Positions 42,107 to 51,542 of a stretch of 64,000 nt of DNA are shown here, piece after piece. The stretch comes from Caldifarciminota bacterium UBA6260 (lineage in GTDB: Bacteria > Hydrothermota > 32-111), in NCBI GenBank assembly GCA_002441125.1, contig DJVI01000011.1:27676-91675 (forward strand), written 5' to 3'. The translations under genes and the position numbers were made by a program. The notes beneath the pieces are model-generated. The model ran no database searches. It was not told where the DNA came from and saw nothing but the letters and a program-made list of their open reading frames with translations. Every line of letters begins with the position of its first letter. Position 1 is the first letter of the stretch.

Positions 42107-43165
42107 TTGAAAAATATATTTTATTACTCGATAGTTGGTTTAACATATTCTTACTCATTTATAATTTTAAAAAATCTTATACCTATAACAGGCTATTTTA
42201 TACCCGGAATGATGGGATTCGTATTCACGGCATCTTTGATTTTTCTACTTTTCGAGAAAAAAATAATTTTGGGATTTAAAAAGAATTTTTATAACTCTTT
42301 CATATTTTCTATACCTTTGACTATTCTTTACCTCACAACAATATTTCAGATCAACCTTTTCAACACTTTTTTTGTTTTCGTTTCCCTTTATATCTCTTAT
42401 AGGTTTGCAGATAAAAAACTTTTCATTAAAAAAAATATCTTTTCAAATCTATTCAACTTCATATCACTTACAATCATTTCTATTCTGATTTTTAAAATCT
42501 CATCAAAATTTTTTCTATATTTTATTTCATTTTTTATAGTGCAGACACTTACAATCTATTTTATAAAAAATATTGATAAAAAAAATCTCTCTTCACCTGA
42601 TTTTGTATTCTACCCAAACCTTATTTCCGCTATTGTGTTAACTATACTATATTTTTTAAATAAGCCTTTAAAAACTCCAGAATTGAACTCTATAAATCAA
42701 GTATACCTTTCAATCTATATTTTTGCAGCAAATTTTTTGAACTCTCTTGTTTTGATAAAAAAAGAAGAATTCAATCTACAGAAACTTCATAAAGAATCAG
42801 TTCTATTCCTTTGTCTAACATTTATGCTTATCCTTAACTTTTCTTTTCCAAACCTTTTAATTTCAATACCTCTTTTTATTCCCCTATTAATATCCTTTAA
42901 AATTTCTAAAAAAGGTTTTGGAGTGAGTGAAACTATAGCTATAGTTACTATGGTAGCAATTTTAATTTCACTTTTATTACCTACTATAAAAGTTTTGAAT
43001 AACAAAATGGTTGCTACACATGATTGTGAAAAGTTGAACAACAATAAAAATAGTTTAAAAGATGTTTATGTCATAGATAATATATACATAAAATTTATAG
43101 ATAAAAAACCTGTCGCTATATATTCAAAAGTCAAAGATAAATATAAATACTTTTTCAACCAATAA
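42107..43165 (+). CDS. Polytopic membrane protein with C-terminal type IV pilin-like segment
   Basis: A 352-residue protein of unknown family. Residues 1-265 form about eight to nine membrane helices in a pattern that recalls ten-helix transporters, with no diagnostic motif. At 268-292 it reads KKG-FGVSETIAIVTMVAILISLLLP: Gly270 followed by Phe, Glu275 at mature position 5, an unbroken hydrophobic stretch and Pro292 at position 22, exactly the class III prepilin signature. About 60 further polar residues follow. The start is TTG behind GAGAGG. No pilus gene is adjacent. The 3' end overlaps ftcD by 11 bases. A fusion of membrane protein and pseudopilin, or chance resemblance of a last helix, are both possible. 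Confidence 0.6.
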   Translation: MKNIFYYSIVGLTYSYSFIILKNLIPITGYFIPGMMGFVFTASLIFLLFEKKIILGFKKNFYNSFIFSIPLTILYLTTIFQINLFNTFFVFVSLYISYRFADKKLFIKKNIFSNLFNFISLTIISILIFKISSKFFLYFISFFIVQTLTIYFIKNIDKKNLSSPDFVFYPNLISAIVLTILYFLNKPLKTPELNSINQVYLSIYIFAANFLNSLVLIKKEEFNLQKLHKESVLFLCLTFMLILNFSFPNLLISIPLFIPLLISFKISKKGFGVSETIAIVTMVAILISLLLPTIKVLNNKMVATHDCEKLNNNKNSLKDVYVIDNIYIKFIDKKPVAIYSKVKDKYKYFFNQ

Positions 43166-44831
43166 TTTTATAAACTTCAACTTTTACCTTCTCACATCTT
43201 TGGTTTATTTCATCGAGTAATTTTTTACTCTTCTCCCTTATATTATTTTTGTAATTCTCATCAGTCAAATTTTTAAGGTTTATAAGGATATTCATATACG
43301 CACCTTCAGCACATGAAAGAAGATTCAAAGCTGAAACACCAGCATCAGATATTGAGTTCACATTTCCTTTCTGGGTTATCTTTTCAAGATATGGTAAAAG
43401 TTCTTTTATAGTTTCAAGAGTTTTCAATGGAACATCTATGGCTTTTTTCGTAGCTTCTTTTAACTTTTCATCCCGTATCCTTTTTTCCTCTTCACTCTTT
43501 TTTGGCATTTTAAAAACTTCCATATAATAGTTGAAAGCTTCAGTATCAAGATCTATAAGACCAAGCATGATATCTTTTATCTTTTGTGAATTAGAAGCTA
43601 TATCATCAACCTCATCATTATATTTTTCATATCCTTTTTTTCCAAATGTGAGATTAGCTACCATCGACACGAGTGATGCTGCTATTGATCCAGATAATGC
43701 TGCGACACTTCCTCCACCAGGTGCAGGAGAATCTGTTGAAAGTTCATCACAAAAATCTTTTATGCTCATACTGATAAGTTTTTTCTTATTCATTTTACTT
43801 TCATAAGCGTACTCGATAACTTTTTTTTCAATTTCAAAAGGATATAAAGTATCAAGTCCCAAAGATTTTATAGCTATGTATAATATCTCCTTTTCAGGTA
43901 TACCTGTTGATTTGTTCTGCTTTTTTAAATAATATTTCCCTGCCTCAATTAAAGCATCTTTAGGTATCAGACCAACGAGTTCTGAACCTGTTACTTTAAC
44001 ACCTATTCTGCTCGCTTCATCAGTTGCTTTTTCATAAGCTATATGTGGAGGAGTCACTTTCCAGTTAGTTAGATTAATTGATATCTGTGCTATATTGTAA
44101 TCATCAACAAACCATCCTATAGCACGACATTCCTTAAGAAGTCCCGGTATATAGATTGTGTTTCCATTCTCATCTTTAACTATTTTTCCATTCTCATCTT
44201 TCTTAGGATAACCTTTTTCCCTTATCACATTCGCTATCTGTGTTGCGAGTTTAGCATCCTTTGTGTTAAGGTTAATGTTGTATGCTATTAAAAAATCTCT
44301 AACACCAATAACTGTGGCACCACTTTTTGGATTGAACTCGGCTTTACCAAAATCAGGTTTCCATAAAGGATCCTTTATCTTTTCTTTTAAACCTTCATAC
44401 TCCCCTTCTCTTATGTTAGCGAGTGATTTCCTCTTTGGCTCAGTTGCAGCATACTCGTAAAGGTAAACTGGAATGTTCAACTCGTTTGCAACCCTTTCAC
44501 CAAGTTTTTTTGCAATTTCAACACACTCTTCAACACTTATATCACTTACAGGGACGAATGGGCAAACATCGCAAGCTCCCATTCTTGGATGCTCACCTTT
44601 ATGCTTTGACATATCAATAAGTTCAGAACCTTTTTTTATAGCAAGGAACGCAGATTCAAGAACAGCTTCCGGTGTCCCTATAAAAGTTATTACAGTCCTA
44701 TTTGTAGCTGCTCCTGGATCAACATCAAGGAGTATTGTTCCACTTACAGATTCTATAGCATCGGTTATCTGTTTTATAACATTCATATCTTTCCCTTCAG
44801 AAAAATTTGGTACACATTCTACTAACTTCAT
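43155..44831 (-). CDS. ftcD: Formiminotransferase-cyclodeaminase, fused
   Basis: A 558-residue bifunctional enzyme. Residues about 1-330 are glutamate formiminotransferase (MKLVECVPNFSEGKD, KHKGEHPRMGACDVCPF, ELVGLIPKDAL), and about 355-558 are formimino-THF cyclodeaminase (DSPAPGGGSVAALSGS, about 368-383). Together they transfer the formimino group of formiminoglutamate to tetrahydrofolate and release ammonia, giving glutamate and 5,10-methenyl-THF. This completes the hut pathway encoded 9 kb away. A short duplication (KDENGKIV/KDENGNTI) sits in the first domain. Ribosome site GAGGAAAA; the start overlaps the activator gene by four bases. Confidence 0.95.
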   Translation of the reverse strand: MKLVECVPNFSEGKDMNVIKQITDAIESVSGTILLDVDPGAATNRTVITFIGTPEAVLESAFLAIKKGSELIDMSKHKGEHPRMGACDVCPFVPVSDISVEECVEIAKKLGERVANELNIPVYLYEYAATEPKRKSLANIREGEYEGLKEKIKDPLWKPDFGKAEFNPKSGATVIGVRDFLIAYNINLNTKDAKLATQIANVIREKGYPKKDENGKIVKDENGNTIYIPGLLKECRAIGWFVDDYNIAQISINLTNWKVTPPHIAYEKATDEASRIGVKVTGSELVGLIPKDALIEAGKYYLKKQNKSTGIPEKEILYIAIKSLGLDTLYPFEIEKKVIEYAYESKMNKKKLISMSIKDFCDELSTDSPAPGGGSVAALSGSIAASLVSMVANLTFGKKGYEKYNDEVDDIASNSQKIKDIMLGLIDLDTEAFNYYMEVFKMPKKSEEEKRIRDEKLKEATKKAIDVPLKTLETIKELLPYLEKITQKGNVNSISDAGVSALNLLSCAEGAYMNILINLKNLTDENYKNNIREKSKKLLDEINQRCEKVKVEVYKIIG

Positions 44832-46345
44832 TTTTCCTCCTCACTTATTTCATTCTTCCTTTCAATATTGTATTCTTTCAATTTATAATGTAATGTTCTC
44901 AAACTTATTCCAAGAACATCCGCTGTCTTTTTTCTTGAATAATCGTTCTCGGCAAGAACATTCAGTATATGTTCTCTTTCAACATCTTTCAACTTTTTTG
45001 AGTAAAATTCTCTCTTTATTATCCTTTTGTTAAGTATCTCTTCAGGAATATCATCTATCGTAATAATATCGTTTTGAGCCATAACAATCGCATGTTGTAT
45101 AACATTTTCAAGTTCTCTTATGTTGCCTGGCCAATCATATTTAAGAAGTGCTGCCATAGCCTCATTAGAAACACCTTCTATATTTTTATTTTTATTGTTC
45201 AACTTATGTATAAGATATTTTACAAGAATCGGTATATCCTCTTTCCTTTCCCTTAAAGGTGGGATAACTATCTTAACAACTTTCAACCTGTAGAAAAGAT
45301 CCTCTCTGAATGTCCCTTTCTTTACCTCATCTTCAAGTATTTTATTTGTAGCGGATATTATTCTAACATCAACATTCCTATCCTCAGTATCTCCAAGTCT
45401 TCTAATCTTATGCTCCTGCAAAACTCTTAAAAGTTTTGTCTGAGTTGATATTGAGAGATCTCCAACTTCATCGAGAAAGAAAGTCCCACCATCAGCTGCT
45501 TCGAAAAGTCCCATCTTATCTGTCAAAGCACCCGTAAAAGCACCTTTCACATAACCGAAAAGTTCACTTTCAAGCAAAGTTTCAGGTAAAGCACCACAGT
45601 ACTGAGTGATGAATTTTTTATCCTTTCTCGGTGAATTGAAATGTAAAGCTCTCGCTATAAGGCCTTTTCCGGTTCCACTCTCACCTTCAAGTAAAACTGG
45701 AACATCACTGTTTATAACCTTCTCTAAAAGCCTTAAAACATCTCTCATCTTTTTACTTGTTCCAATTATATCTTCAAAATTGTATAGAGAAGAGATCTCC
45801 TTTTTTAAACTGAGGTTTTCCATAGCCAGAGAATTTGTTAGTTTTGCATTCTCAATACTCAACACAGCAAGATTCGCAAAAGCGTTCATAAACTCTATTT
45901 CTTCATCGGAAAATATCTTTTTGCTTGTTTGAGTATCAAGATATATCACTCCAATAACTCTGTTAAGCCTTTTCAAAGGAACTACAAGTATGGAACGAAG
46001 GTTATAAAGTGCTATAGATTGCGATTGTGAGAATCTGGGATCAGTTTTTGCATCGGATGTCAAAACTATCTCTCCATCCTGCAAAGCTTTATAAACTGAA
46101 GTCATAGAGATCTCTTTAGAGTTTATTATATTTTCTTTGTGAAGATTTCTTGCAACCTCAACTTTCATCTCTCCTTTTTTATCCTCAAGTATCATCAAAA
46201 ATCCTCTCTCAGCCTCAAGTACATTCAAAGTAATATCCATAATCTTTTCGAGGAGTTCGTTGTAATCTCTTATCGAATTTATAACCTCGCTAGCTTCATA
46301 AAGAGATTTCAGAACTTTCACATTTTCTGGTAAACTTTTTGCCAT
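44828..46345 (-). CDS. GAF-domain sigma-54-dependent transcriptional activator
   Basis: A 505-residue activator: N-terminal GAF sensor domain (about 20-165), AAA+ domain with Walker A GESGTGKG, GAFTGA, Walker B GGTFFLDEVGDL and arginine-finger region, and C-terminal Fis-type helix-turn-helix (DYSRKKTADVLGISLRTLHYKLKEYNI). All ATPase residues are intact. GAF domains sense small molecules or partner proteins. It is the gene before ftcD, overlapping it, and follows genes for a Ser/Thr kinase and two envelope proteins, so it may be regulated by that kinase. Ribosome site AAGGAG. Confidence 0.92.
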   Translation of the reverse strand: MAKSLPENVKVLKSLYEASEVINSIRDYNELLEKIMDITLNVLEAERGFLMILEDKKGEMKVEVARNLHKENIINSKEISMTSVYKALQDGEIVLTSDAKTDPRFSQSQSIALYNLRSILVVPLKRLNRVIGVIYLDTQTSKKIFSDEEIEFMNAFANLAVLSIENAKLTNSLAMENLSLKKEISSLYNFEDIIGTSKKMRDVLRLLEKVINSDVPVLLEGESGTGKGLIARALHFNSPRKDKKFITQYCGALPETLLESELFGYVKGAFTGALTDKMGLFEAADGGTFFLDEVGDLSISTQTKLLRVLQEHKIRRLGDTEDRNVDVRIISATNKILEDEVKKGTFREDLFYRLKVVKIVIPPLRERKEDIPILVKYLIHKLNNKNKNIEGVSNEAMAALLKYDWPGNIRELENVIQHAIVMAQNDIITIDDIPEEILNKRIIKREFYSKKLKDVEREHILNVLAENDYSRKKTADVLGISLRTLHYKLKEYNIERKNEISEEEK

Positions 46346-46354
46346 AGAAACTCC

Positions 46355-47311
46355 TTATTTTGAAAAGAAGGTTACAGAATTTTCTGAAAAGTTGCCAAAA
46401 AGATCGTAAACTCTAACAACGAACCTGTATTCCCCCTCTTTCAGAGAACCGTTATAAACAAACATAGTATCCATAATTGAAAAGGAATCTGAAAAAATTG
46501 TGACACCATTAACATCTATTATAGAAAGGTTCAGATAAGATGAATAATATGGTTTTTCACTTTTGAATTTGAAAGAGTATGGATAAAAAAATTCCTCACC
46601 TTCAGAAGGAGAGATTATAGTTGGTATATACTCAACAAATCTTATCAAAGACAGATCTTTTACTTTCAAACTCTCCTGATAACTATCTTTTATAAAGATA
46701 TTTCCCTTTTCACCTATAAGATCATAAAGGTTCAAAGGTGAATTCGTTTTATTGAAATTCAATGAACATTTTATAAAACCATCATCATAAACTTTCATAA
46801 GTTCATACCTTCCAAAATCAAAATATATGAAAGCTTCAGAGATATCTTCTATTGAATCCTTCTCCAAAACCTTTACAACAAAATTTACATCGAATCTTAA
46901 ACTATCAAAAACATCAAAAGTTTTTCTTACCGAAGAGTAAACATAAGAACTTTCCACCTTTGGAATAAAATTCAAATATTCAACAAGATTTAGAGGAATG
47001 CCAGAAAAAAGTATGGTGTCTATGTATAGTGTTGAATACCCATCTTTAGATAATCTGATTTTTAGATCACCCTTTAAAATATTCAAAAAGGAAACATAAC
47101 CAAAATCATCCGAAACTTTTGTTATAGTATCATTTATTGTAACAAGAACCCCCGGAAGTGGATTATGGGAACGATCATAACATTTTATCTTAACGGTGCT
47201 TTTTCCAAAACTGTTCTCAGGGTCAAGTAAACCACTGTGTGGCATATCTATATAACAAGCTGAATATAAGAGAAAAAGAAAGATAAAAAATGTAAAAAAT
47301 TTTTTTACCAT
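46355..47311 (-). CDS. Lipoprotein with carboxypeptidase-regulatory-like domain
   Basis: A 318-residue predicted lipoprotein (LLYSAC, Cys19). Residues about 38-100 form a beta-sandwich of the carboxypeptidase-regulatory/CNA-B type (VKIKCYDRSHNPLPGVLVTI, DDFGYVSF, KDGYSTL). The C-terminal region (about 230-318) looks like a second Ig-like domain of the kind found in surface proteins (PTIISPSEGEEF ... VRVYDLFGN). No enzyme motif. It overlaps the upstream gene by seven bases and has no ribosome site of its own. Confidence 0.65.
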   Translation of the reverse strand: MVKKFFTFFIFLFLLYSACYIDMPHSGLLDPENSFGKSTVKIKCYDRSHNPLPGVLVTINDTITKVSDDFGYVSFLNILKGDLKIRLSKDGYSTLYIDTILFSGIPLNLVEYLNFIPKVESSYVYSSVRKTFDVFDSLRFDVNFVVKVLEKDSIEDISEAFIYFDFGRYELMKVYDDGFIKCSLNFNKTNSPLNLYDLIGEKGNIFIKDSYQESLKVKDLSLIRFVEYIPTIISPSEGEEFFYPYSFKFKSEKPYYSSYLNLSIIDVNGVTIFSDSFSIMDTMFVYNGSLKEGEYRFVVRVYDLFGNFSENSVTFFSK

Positions 47312-47970
47312 ATTATATCAAAAATGTTAAAAAGATAAATTGAAAAGGTTACATCAACGAAAAACCTGTTAACTTTGGACCAATTGTTATAGATGTTATA
47401 ATTTTTAATAGCATCCTCTTCATTTGAAGATTTTAAATACATCTCTCTCATATTCAGAGTGAAAACATATGATGTAACACTTCCTATAAGAGATGAAAGG
47501 AAAATAGACCCCAAAACTACAGATTTGTTTTTTTCTCCCAAGGTGCTCTGTCCCCATCCGGGAAAAAGAGCTGATTTGATTAAAAGATTTTTTCTATCAA
47601 CATTAATGTTAGATTCAATTTTATAATAGGATGGAGTCTCCTTTATCAAAAAATTTATCCTCTCTTTTGCTTTTAAAAATACCTGCACTATTTTTGGAGA
47701 AACGAACTCTTCATTTAGAGCATAGTTGTTATCTAAAGTTAAAATATTTTCAAAATAGTTCTGCCCATTTATAGTATCACCAATTGCTATGTATGAAAAT
47801 GCTATATATGTTTGTAAGTTTATAAGATCATCCTTTGACATCTGATCTTTAAAATCCTTTAACATCTTTTCACCTTCAGAAACCACCTTTTCATACTCTC
47901 CAGTTTCATAAAAGATTATTATATCGTTTATTGAAGTAGCGAAAAGAAAAAAGGGAAACAGGAAGATCAA
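47305..47970 (-). CDS. Membrane protein with TPR-like N-terminus (DUF5683-like)
   Basis: A 221-residue exported or membrane protein. A signal-like N-terminus (FLFPFFLFA) precedes two or three TPR-like helices (about 12-100), and the C-terminal part has KSALFPGWGQSTLGEKNKS (about 131-149), the hallmark PGxGQ block of DUF5683-like envelope proteins, followed by hydrophobic helices. The start is a TTG that overlaps the kinase stop. Function unknown; family members occur in the envelope of Bacteroidetes-like bacteria. Confidence 0.65.
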   Translation of the reverse strand: MIFLFPFFLFATSINDIIIFYETGEYEKVVSEGEKMLKDFKDQMSKDDLINLQTYIAFSYIAIGDTINGQNYFENILTLDNNYALNEEFVSPKIVQVFLKAKERINFLIKETPSYYKIESNINVDRKNLLIKSALFPGWGQSTLGEKNKSVVLGSIFLSSLIGSVTSYVFTLNMREMYLKSSNEEDAIKNYNIYNNWSKVNRFFVDVTFSIYLFNIFDIIW

Positions 47971-49631
47971 AAAGAGTATATCTTTTTTAATAGTTCCTCC
48001 TCTTTAATATATATTTCATCCTCTATTGGATTAAAGGATGGATTTTCAATTTTTATTTTATGCGGACCTATCAAAAGTTTTATAGAATCACCAATGGGTG
48101 TTATTCCAACATAGTTATCATCTACTGTAACTTTTCCCCATGGCCTTACAACTATTTTTAGATACCCATAAGCTTTTTCAAGTTCCATATCTATTTTTAA
48201 AACTTTATCTTTCTCTATAAAAATCTCCTTTGAATATTCTTTTCTGTTTGGATGTTTCAAAGTTATTATATGCTTTCCAACCTCAAGTTGTACATTTTTT
48301 GAAAGAGGTGTCCTATCGATAAACTTCTCATCAATGTAAAGATCCGCCCATGGTATAACATTAACATTCAAAAATCCATAATCTATCTTTTCAACCTTTT
48401 TCTCAATCTTTAAAAATATTGTGTCATTTTTTTTAAGATCTATAGTTGTATCAATTTTTTCAAATCCAGTGTTCAAAGAGGAAATTTTGTATACTCCTTT
48501 TTCAAGAGATATTTTTTGTGGAGTTAAAATAACTATGGAATCGTTTATAGATACCTGAATTTCTTTTGGCTCGGTAACGATATAGAGTTCAAATTTTTCT
48601 GCCTGATCTTCTTTCAAATAGACAGTTTCAATTTTTTGATTTTTTGAGAAGTAATAGAACTGATAAAAAATTATTGAAAAGAAAAGAATAAGAAGAACAA
48701 TAAAAATTATTGTATCCCTATATCTGCTTCTTTTTTTAACTGTCACTTTTATAACAGGTTTTGAAGACTCTTCCGTTATATTTTCGGAAAAGATGAATTC
48801 TTGTAGTTCATCTTTCGAAATATCCATTTTGAACTTTTCAACCTTTTCTAAAAGTTCGTCAGCTGATGAAGGCCTTTTTGATGGGTCCCTATTCAACATC
48901 GAATTAACAATCTCTATAAAAAGTGGTGGTATTTTGTCAGGGTCATAATCAAAATCAATTTTTTTAAAATAGAGTATATTGTTGATAGTTTCAAACTGAT
49001 CTTTCCCTTCGAATGGATTTGTTCCAGTTATCATCTCTATAACTGTTACACCTAAAGAAAAGATATCTGATGCTAAAGTTATATCCCTTCCTGCAAGTTG
49101 TTCAGGTGGGAAGTAGGCAGGTGTACCAAGGTATGTTCCCGGATTGGTAACATTGATAAGTTCTTTTCCAAAAGCTAATCCAAAATCTGTTATTTTAACT
49201 GTTCCATCATCAGATAACATTATATTATCAGGTTTTAAGTCTCTATGTAAAATCTGTTGGGAATGAATGTAGGATAGACCTTTCAAAACTTCTTTTAAAA
49301 TGAAAAGTGTATATTCGAAAGGAATATTTTTTTTCTCTTTTATTAAACTTTTAAGTGATTTTCCTTTGATGTATTCAAGAACTATAAACTTGTCATCATC
49401 CTTCTCATAAAAATCTATTATTGAAACTATATTCTCATGTTTCAATCTCCCAAGAATTGAAGCTTCCCTTTTAAACCTTTTTACAAAATTTGCATCCTGA
49501 CTCAGATGGGGGTGCAATTTTTTTATTACAACTTCCCTGTTTAGAGAAATTTGCACACCTTTATAAATTGTAGCCATTCCCCCTGTTGCAATTGTTTCCT
49601 TTAAAATATATTTGTTTTCATCAAATTTCAT
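47967..49631 (-). CDS. Membrane Ser/Thr protein kinase with PEGA domains
   Basis: A 554-residue Hanks-type kinase. The catalytic domain (1-270) has the glycine-rich loop ATGGMATIYKG (15-25), Lys37, HRDLKPDN (129-136), DFGLAF (149-154) and GTPAYFPPEQL. A single membrane helix (about 306-326) is followed by three extracytoplasmic PEGA-type repeats (about 350-410, 415-480, 485-550), for example GFLNVNVIPWADLYIDEKFI. PEGA domains are thought to bind surface components. It is the first gene of an operon with two envelope proteins, a sigma-54 activator and ftcD, which suggests envelope sensing coupled to transcription. Confidence 0.93.
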   Translation of the reverse strand: MKFDENKYILKETIATGGMATIYKGVQISLNREVVIKKLHPHLSQDANFVKRFKREASILGRLKHENIVSIIDFYEKDDDKFIVLEYIKGKSLKSLIKEKKNIPFEYTLFILKEVLKGLSYIHSQQILHRDLKPDNIMLSDDGTVKITDFGLAFGKELINVTNPGTYLGTPAYFPPEQLAGRDITLASDIFSLGVTVIEMITGTNPFEGKDQFETINNILYFKKIDFDYDPDKIPPLFIEIVNSMLNRDPSKRPSSADELLEKVEKFKMDISKDELQEFIFSENITEESSKPVIKVTVKKRSRYRDTIIFIVLLILFFSIIFYQFYYFSKNQKIETVYLKEDQAEKFELYIVTEPKEIQVSINDSIVILTPQKISLEKGVYKISSLNTGFEKIDTTIDLKKNDTIFLKIEKKVEKIDYGFLNVNVIPWADLYIDEKFIDRTPLSKNVQLEVGKHIITLKHPNRKEYSKEIFIEKDKVLKIDMELEKAYGYLKIVVRPWGKVTVDDNYVGITPIGDSIKLLIGPHKIKIENPSFNPIEDEIYIKEEELLKKIYSF

Positions 49632-49639
49632 AATATTTT

Positions 49640-49667
49640 ATTTTATCATTAAAGAGGTTTTAGTCAA
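49640..49667 (-). promoter_or_regulatory. Promoter of the Ser/Thr kinase operon, leaderless layout
   Basis: TTGACT (49662-49667), 16-base spacer, TAAAAT (49640-49645), eight bases to the ATG at 49631, no Shine-Dalgarno. Confidence 0.65.
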
Positions 49668-49681
49668 TAAAGTGGTAAATT

Positions 49682-51493
49682 TCAATAAAAGGTTATTCCA
49701 AACCAGTCAAAATTGTCATTTCTATTTTTATCGAAATTTATAAAACTTACTCCTTTATTTTTAAGAGAAATCAAACCTGAAGAGTTAGGTTTTACAATAT
49801 GCTCTTCCTTTTCACCATCAAGATAATTTATAAAAATCTTTATACCATCAGATTTTTTAAGAACTCTAAAATCATCAAAAAAAGATATTTTTATCTTTTC
49901 AAAACTTTCATTTTCAACCCTTATAGTGTCCGAAAGTTTACATGTAATTACAACTTCACTTCCAATAATAGAAACTTTTTCTCTATATTTTTTAAAGATA
50001 GGATTTCCATCCTTCAAATATAAATATTCGTTGTTGTATGTTGAATAATCTTTTCCAAAAGAGAATGGCAATAATCCAAAAAGATCCGTATAATATCCAC
50101 TACCATAAATTTTTGAAATAGTTTTAACAAAAAAGTTGTTCAAAGATTCACTCCTTACAGGTCTCAAATTGATAATAAAATCTTTGTTTGGGTTATACAT
50201 CCTTTCAAAATTCGAAATATAAACTGAAGAGGAGTCAGGTAAAGATACAAAATTTATTTTGAGAGGTTTCAAACCTTTACTTTCAGCATTGTACCTATAG
50301 CCCCATTCACCAATAAAGTATCCATTCTCTTTAAAAGTGAGTTCTCTATAAGAGTTTGTTATTTTTAGATCTGAATATAGAAGGAAAGATAGTAAAACAA
50401 GAGTAATTATAAAGGAGGATTTTAAATCTTTTGAGCTCAAATATTTTGAAACTGTTAACATGTAAAAAAAGTAACCTATATAAAGATACCTTCCAACAAT
50501 CATAGGGGAAAGAAATATTATGGAAAATGAAAACAGAACAAAAAACAACTTTTCTCTACTATAATCGGTTTCGAACATGAACTTATAGGTATAAAAAAGA
50601 CCTGTTGAAAGTAAAATTATTCCCAAGATCATGTTTAGAATAGTATTATCCGTATAGATAAAAAATATAGTTGATATCAAAATTGAGAGATAAAATAAAA
50701 GATTTTTCAGATCTTTTGAAGAGATGAACGGGATATTTAAAAGCCCAAACCATATGATATACTCTATTATCTTTTTAAAAATTTTATGATAGTTTAAAAA
50801 CTTTTCAGATCCCTGCCATCTTAAAGATTTTAAAATATCTGCACCAAAAATTGATATATTTAGTACTATTAAAATAAACAAAAGGAATAACAAAAAAAAT
50901 AAATTAAACTTTTTATCAATTTTTTTAAAGTAAAAAAGATATATCAATATCAAAAACAAATTTATATAGGATAAAAATATAGATATTGATAACAAAAGAA
51001 AAAAAATTAAAAAATTTTTTAAATCCTGATTTTTTAAAAAATTTTTGAAAGAAATATAGGAAGCAAGAAAAGATAAAAAGAATAAACCATCAAGCATGAA
51101 GGAATTATAATACAAAGCGAATGCTGGAGTTAAAGTGAAAAGGAAAGATAAAATATTGCTCTTCTCTATTCCTAACTTTTTAAAATAAAAAGATAAAAGA
51201 AGAAATATTAAAACTGCAACAGAATAGTTAAAAAGATGTAATATTAAAATGTTTTCTCTAAAAATTTTATTTATTAAATGGAATAAAAAGTAAGGTAAAA
51301 AAGTGTGTGTTCCATCCAGTGGTGTTAACTTTAAACCATTGAATATAAATTCTGTTTTTGAAAACTCGAAAATGTTTTTACTCTGAAGTACCTTGGAAGA
51401 AAAAAAGTATAGATAGTCATCATAGTTTACATATCTACTTGAGAATATTGATAAAAAGAATATAATTAAAATTATGAAAAAAAGTTTTTTCAC
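49682..51493 (-). CDS. GT-C glycosyltransferase (ArnT/PMT-like)
   Basis: A 603-residue membrane protein with about 11-12 helices in the first 380 residues and a C-terminal soluble domain. The first extracytoplasmic loop has the acidic motif NYDDYLYF (Asp25, Asp26), expected for lipid-linked sugar transferases, and FIGEWGYRYNAESKG (about 388-402) is a block typical of the soluble part of ArnT-type enzymes. Together with the gene at 34656 it indicates a glycosylation pathway at the cell envelope. Start codon GTG, six bases after a -10 box; no Shine-Dalgarno. Confidence 0.7.
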   Translation of the reverse strand: MKKLFFIILIIFFLSIFSSRYVNYDDYLYFFSSKVLQSKNIFEFSKTEFIFNGLKLTPLDGTHTFLPYFLFHLINKIFRENILILHLFNYSVAVLIFLLLSFYFKKLGIEKSNILSFLFTLTPAFALYYNSFMLDGLFFLSFLASYISFKNFLKNQDLKNFLIFFLLLSISIFLSYINLFLILIYLFYFKKIDKKFNLFFLLFLLFILIVLNISIFGADILKSLRWQGSEKFLNYHKIFKKIIEYIIWFGLLNIPFISSKDLKNLLFYLSILISTIFFIYTDNTILNMILGIILLSTGLFYTYKFMFETDYSREKLFFVLFSFSIIFLSPMIVGRYLYIGYFFYMLTVSKYLSSKDLKSSFIITLVLLSFLLYSDLKITNSYRELTFKENGYFIGEWGYRYNAESKGLKPLKINFVSLPDSSSVYISNFERMYNPNKDFIINLRPVRSESLNNFFVKTISKIYGSGYYTDLFGLLPFSFGKDYSTYNNEYLYLKDGNPIFKKYREKVSIIGSEVVITCKLSDTIRVENESFEKIKISFFDDFRVLKKSDGIKIFINYLDGEKEEHIVKPNSSGLISLKNKGVSFINFDKNRNDNFDWFGITFY

Positions 51494-51499
51494 TCAACA

Positions 51500-51528
51500 A
51501 TTATATTATTTTAAAACTTTTTAGTCAA
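51500..51528 (-). promoter_or_regulatory. Promoter of the second glycosyltransferase, leaderless layout
   Basis: TTGACT (51523-51528), 17-base spacer, TATAAT (51500-51505), six bases to the GTG at 51493. A leaderless GTG start would be less common than ATG. Confidence 0.6.
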
Positions 51529-51542
51529 TACAAGGAGTGTCT

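Noticed and set aside
51537..51542. GTG start of the M29 aminopeptidase
   Set aside because: The GTG overlaps the ribosome site AAGGAG, which is correctly spaced for the ATG at 51543.
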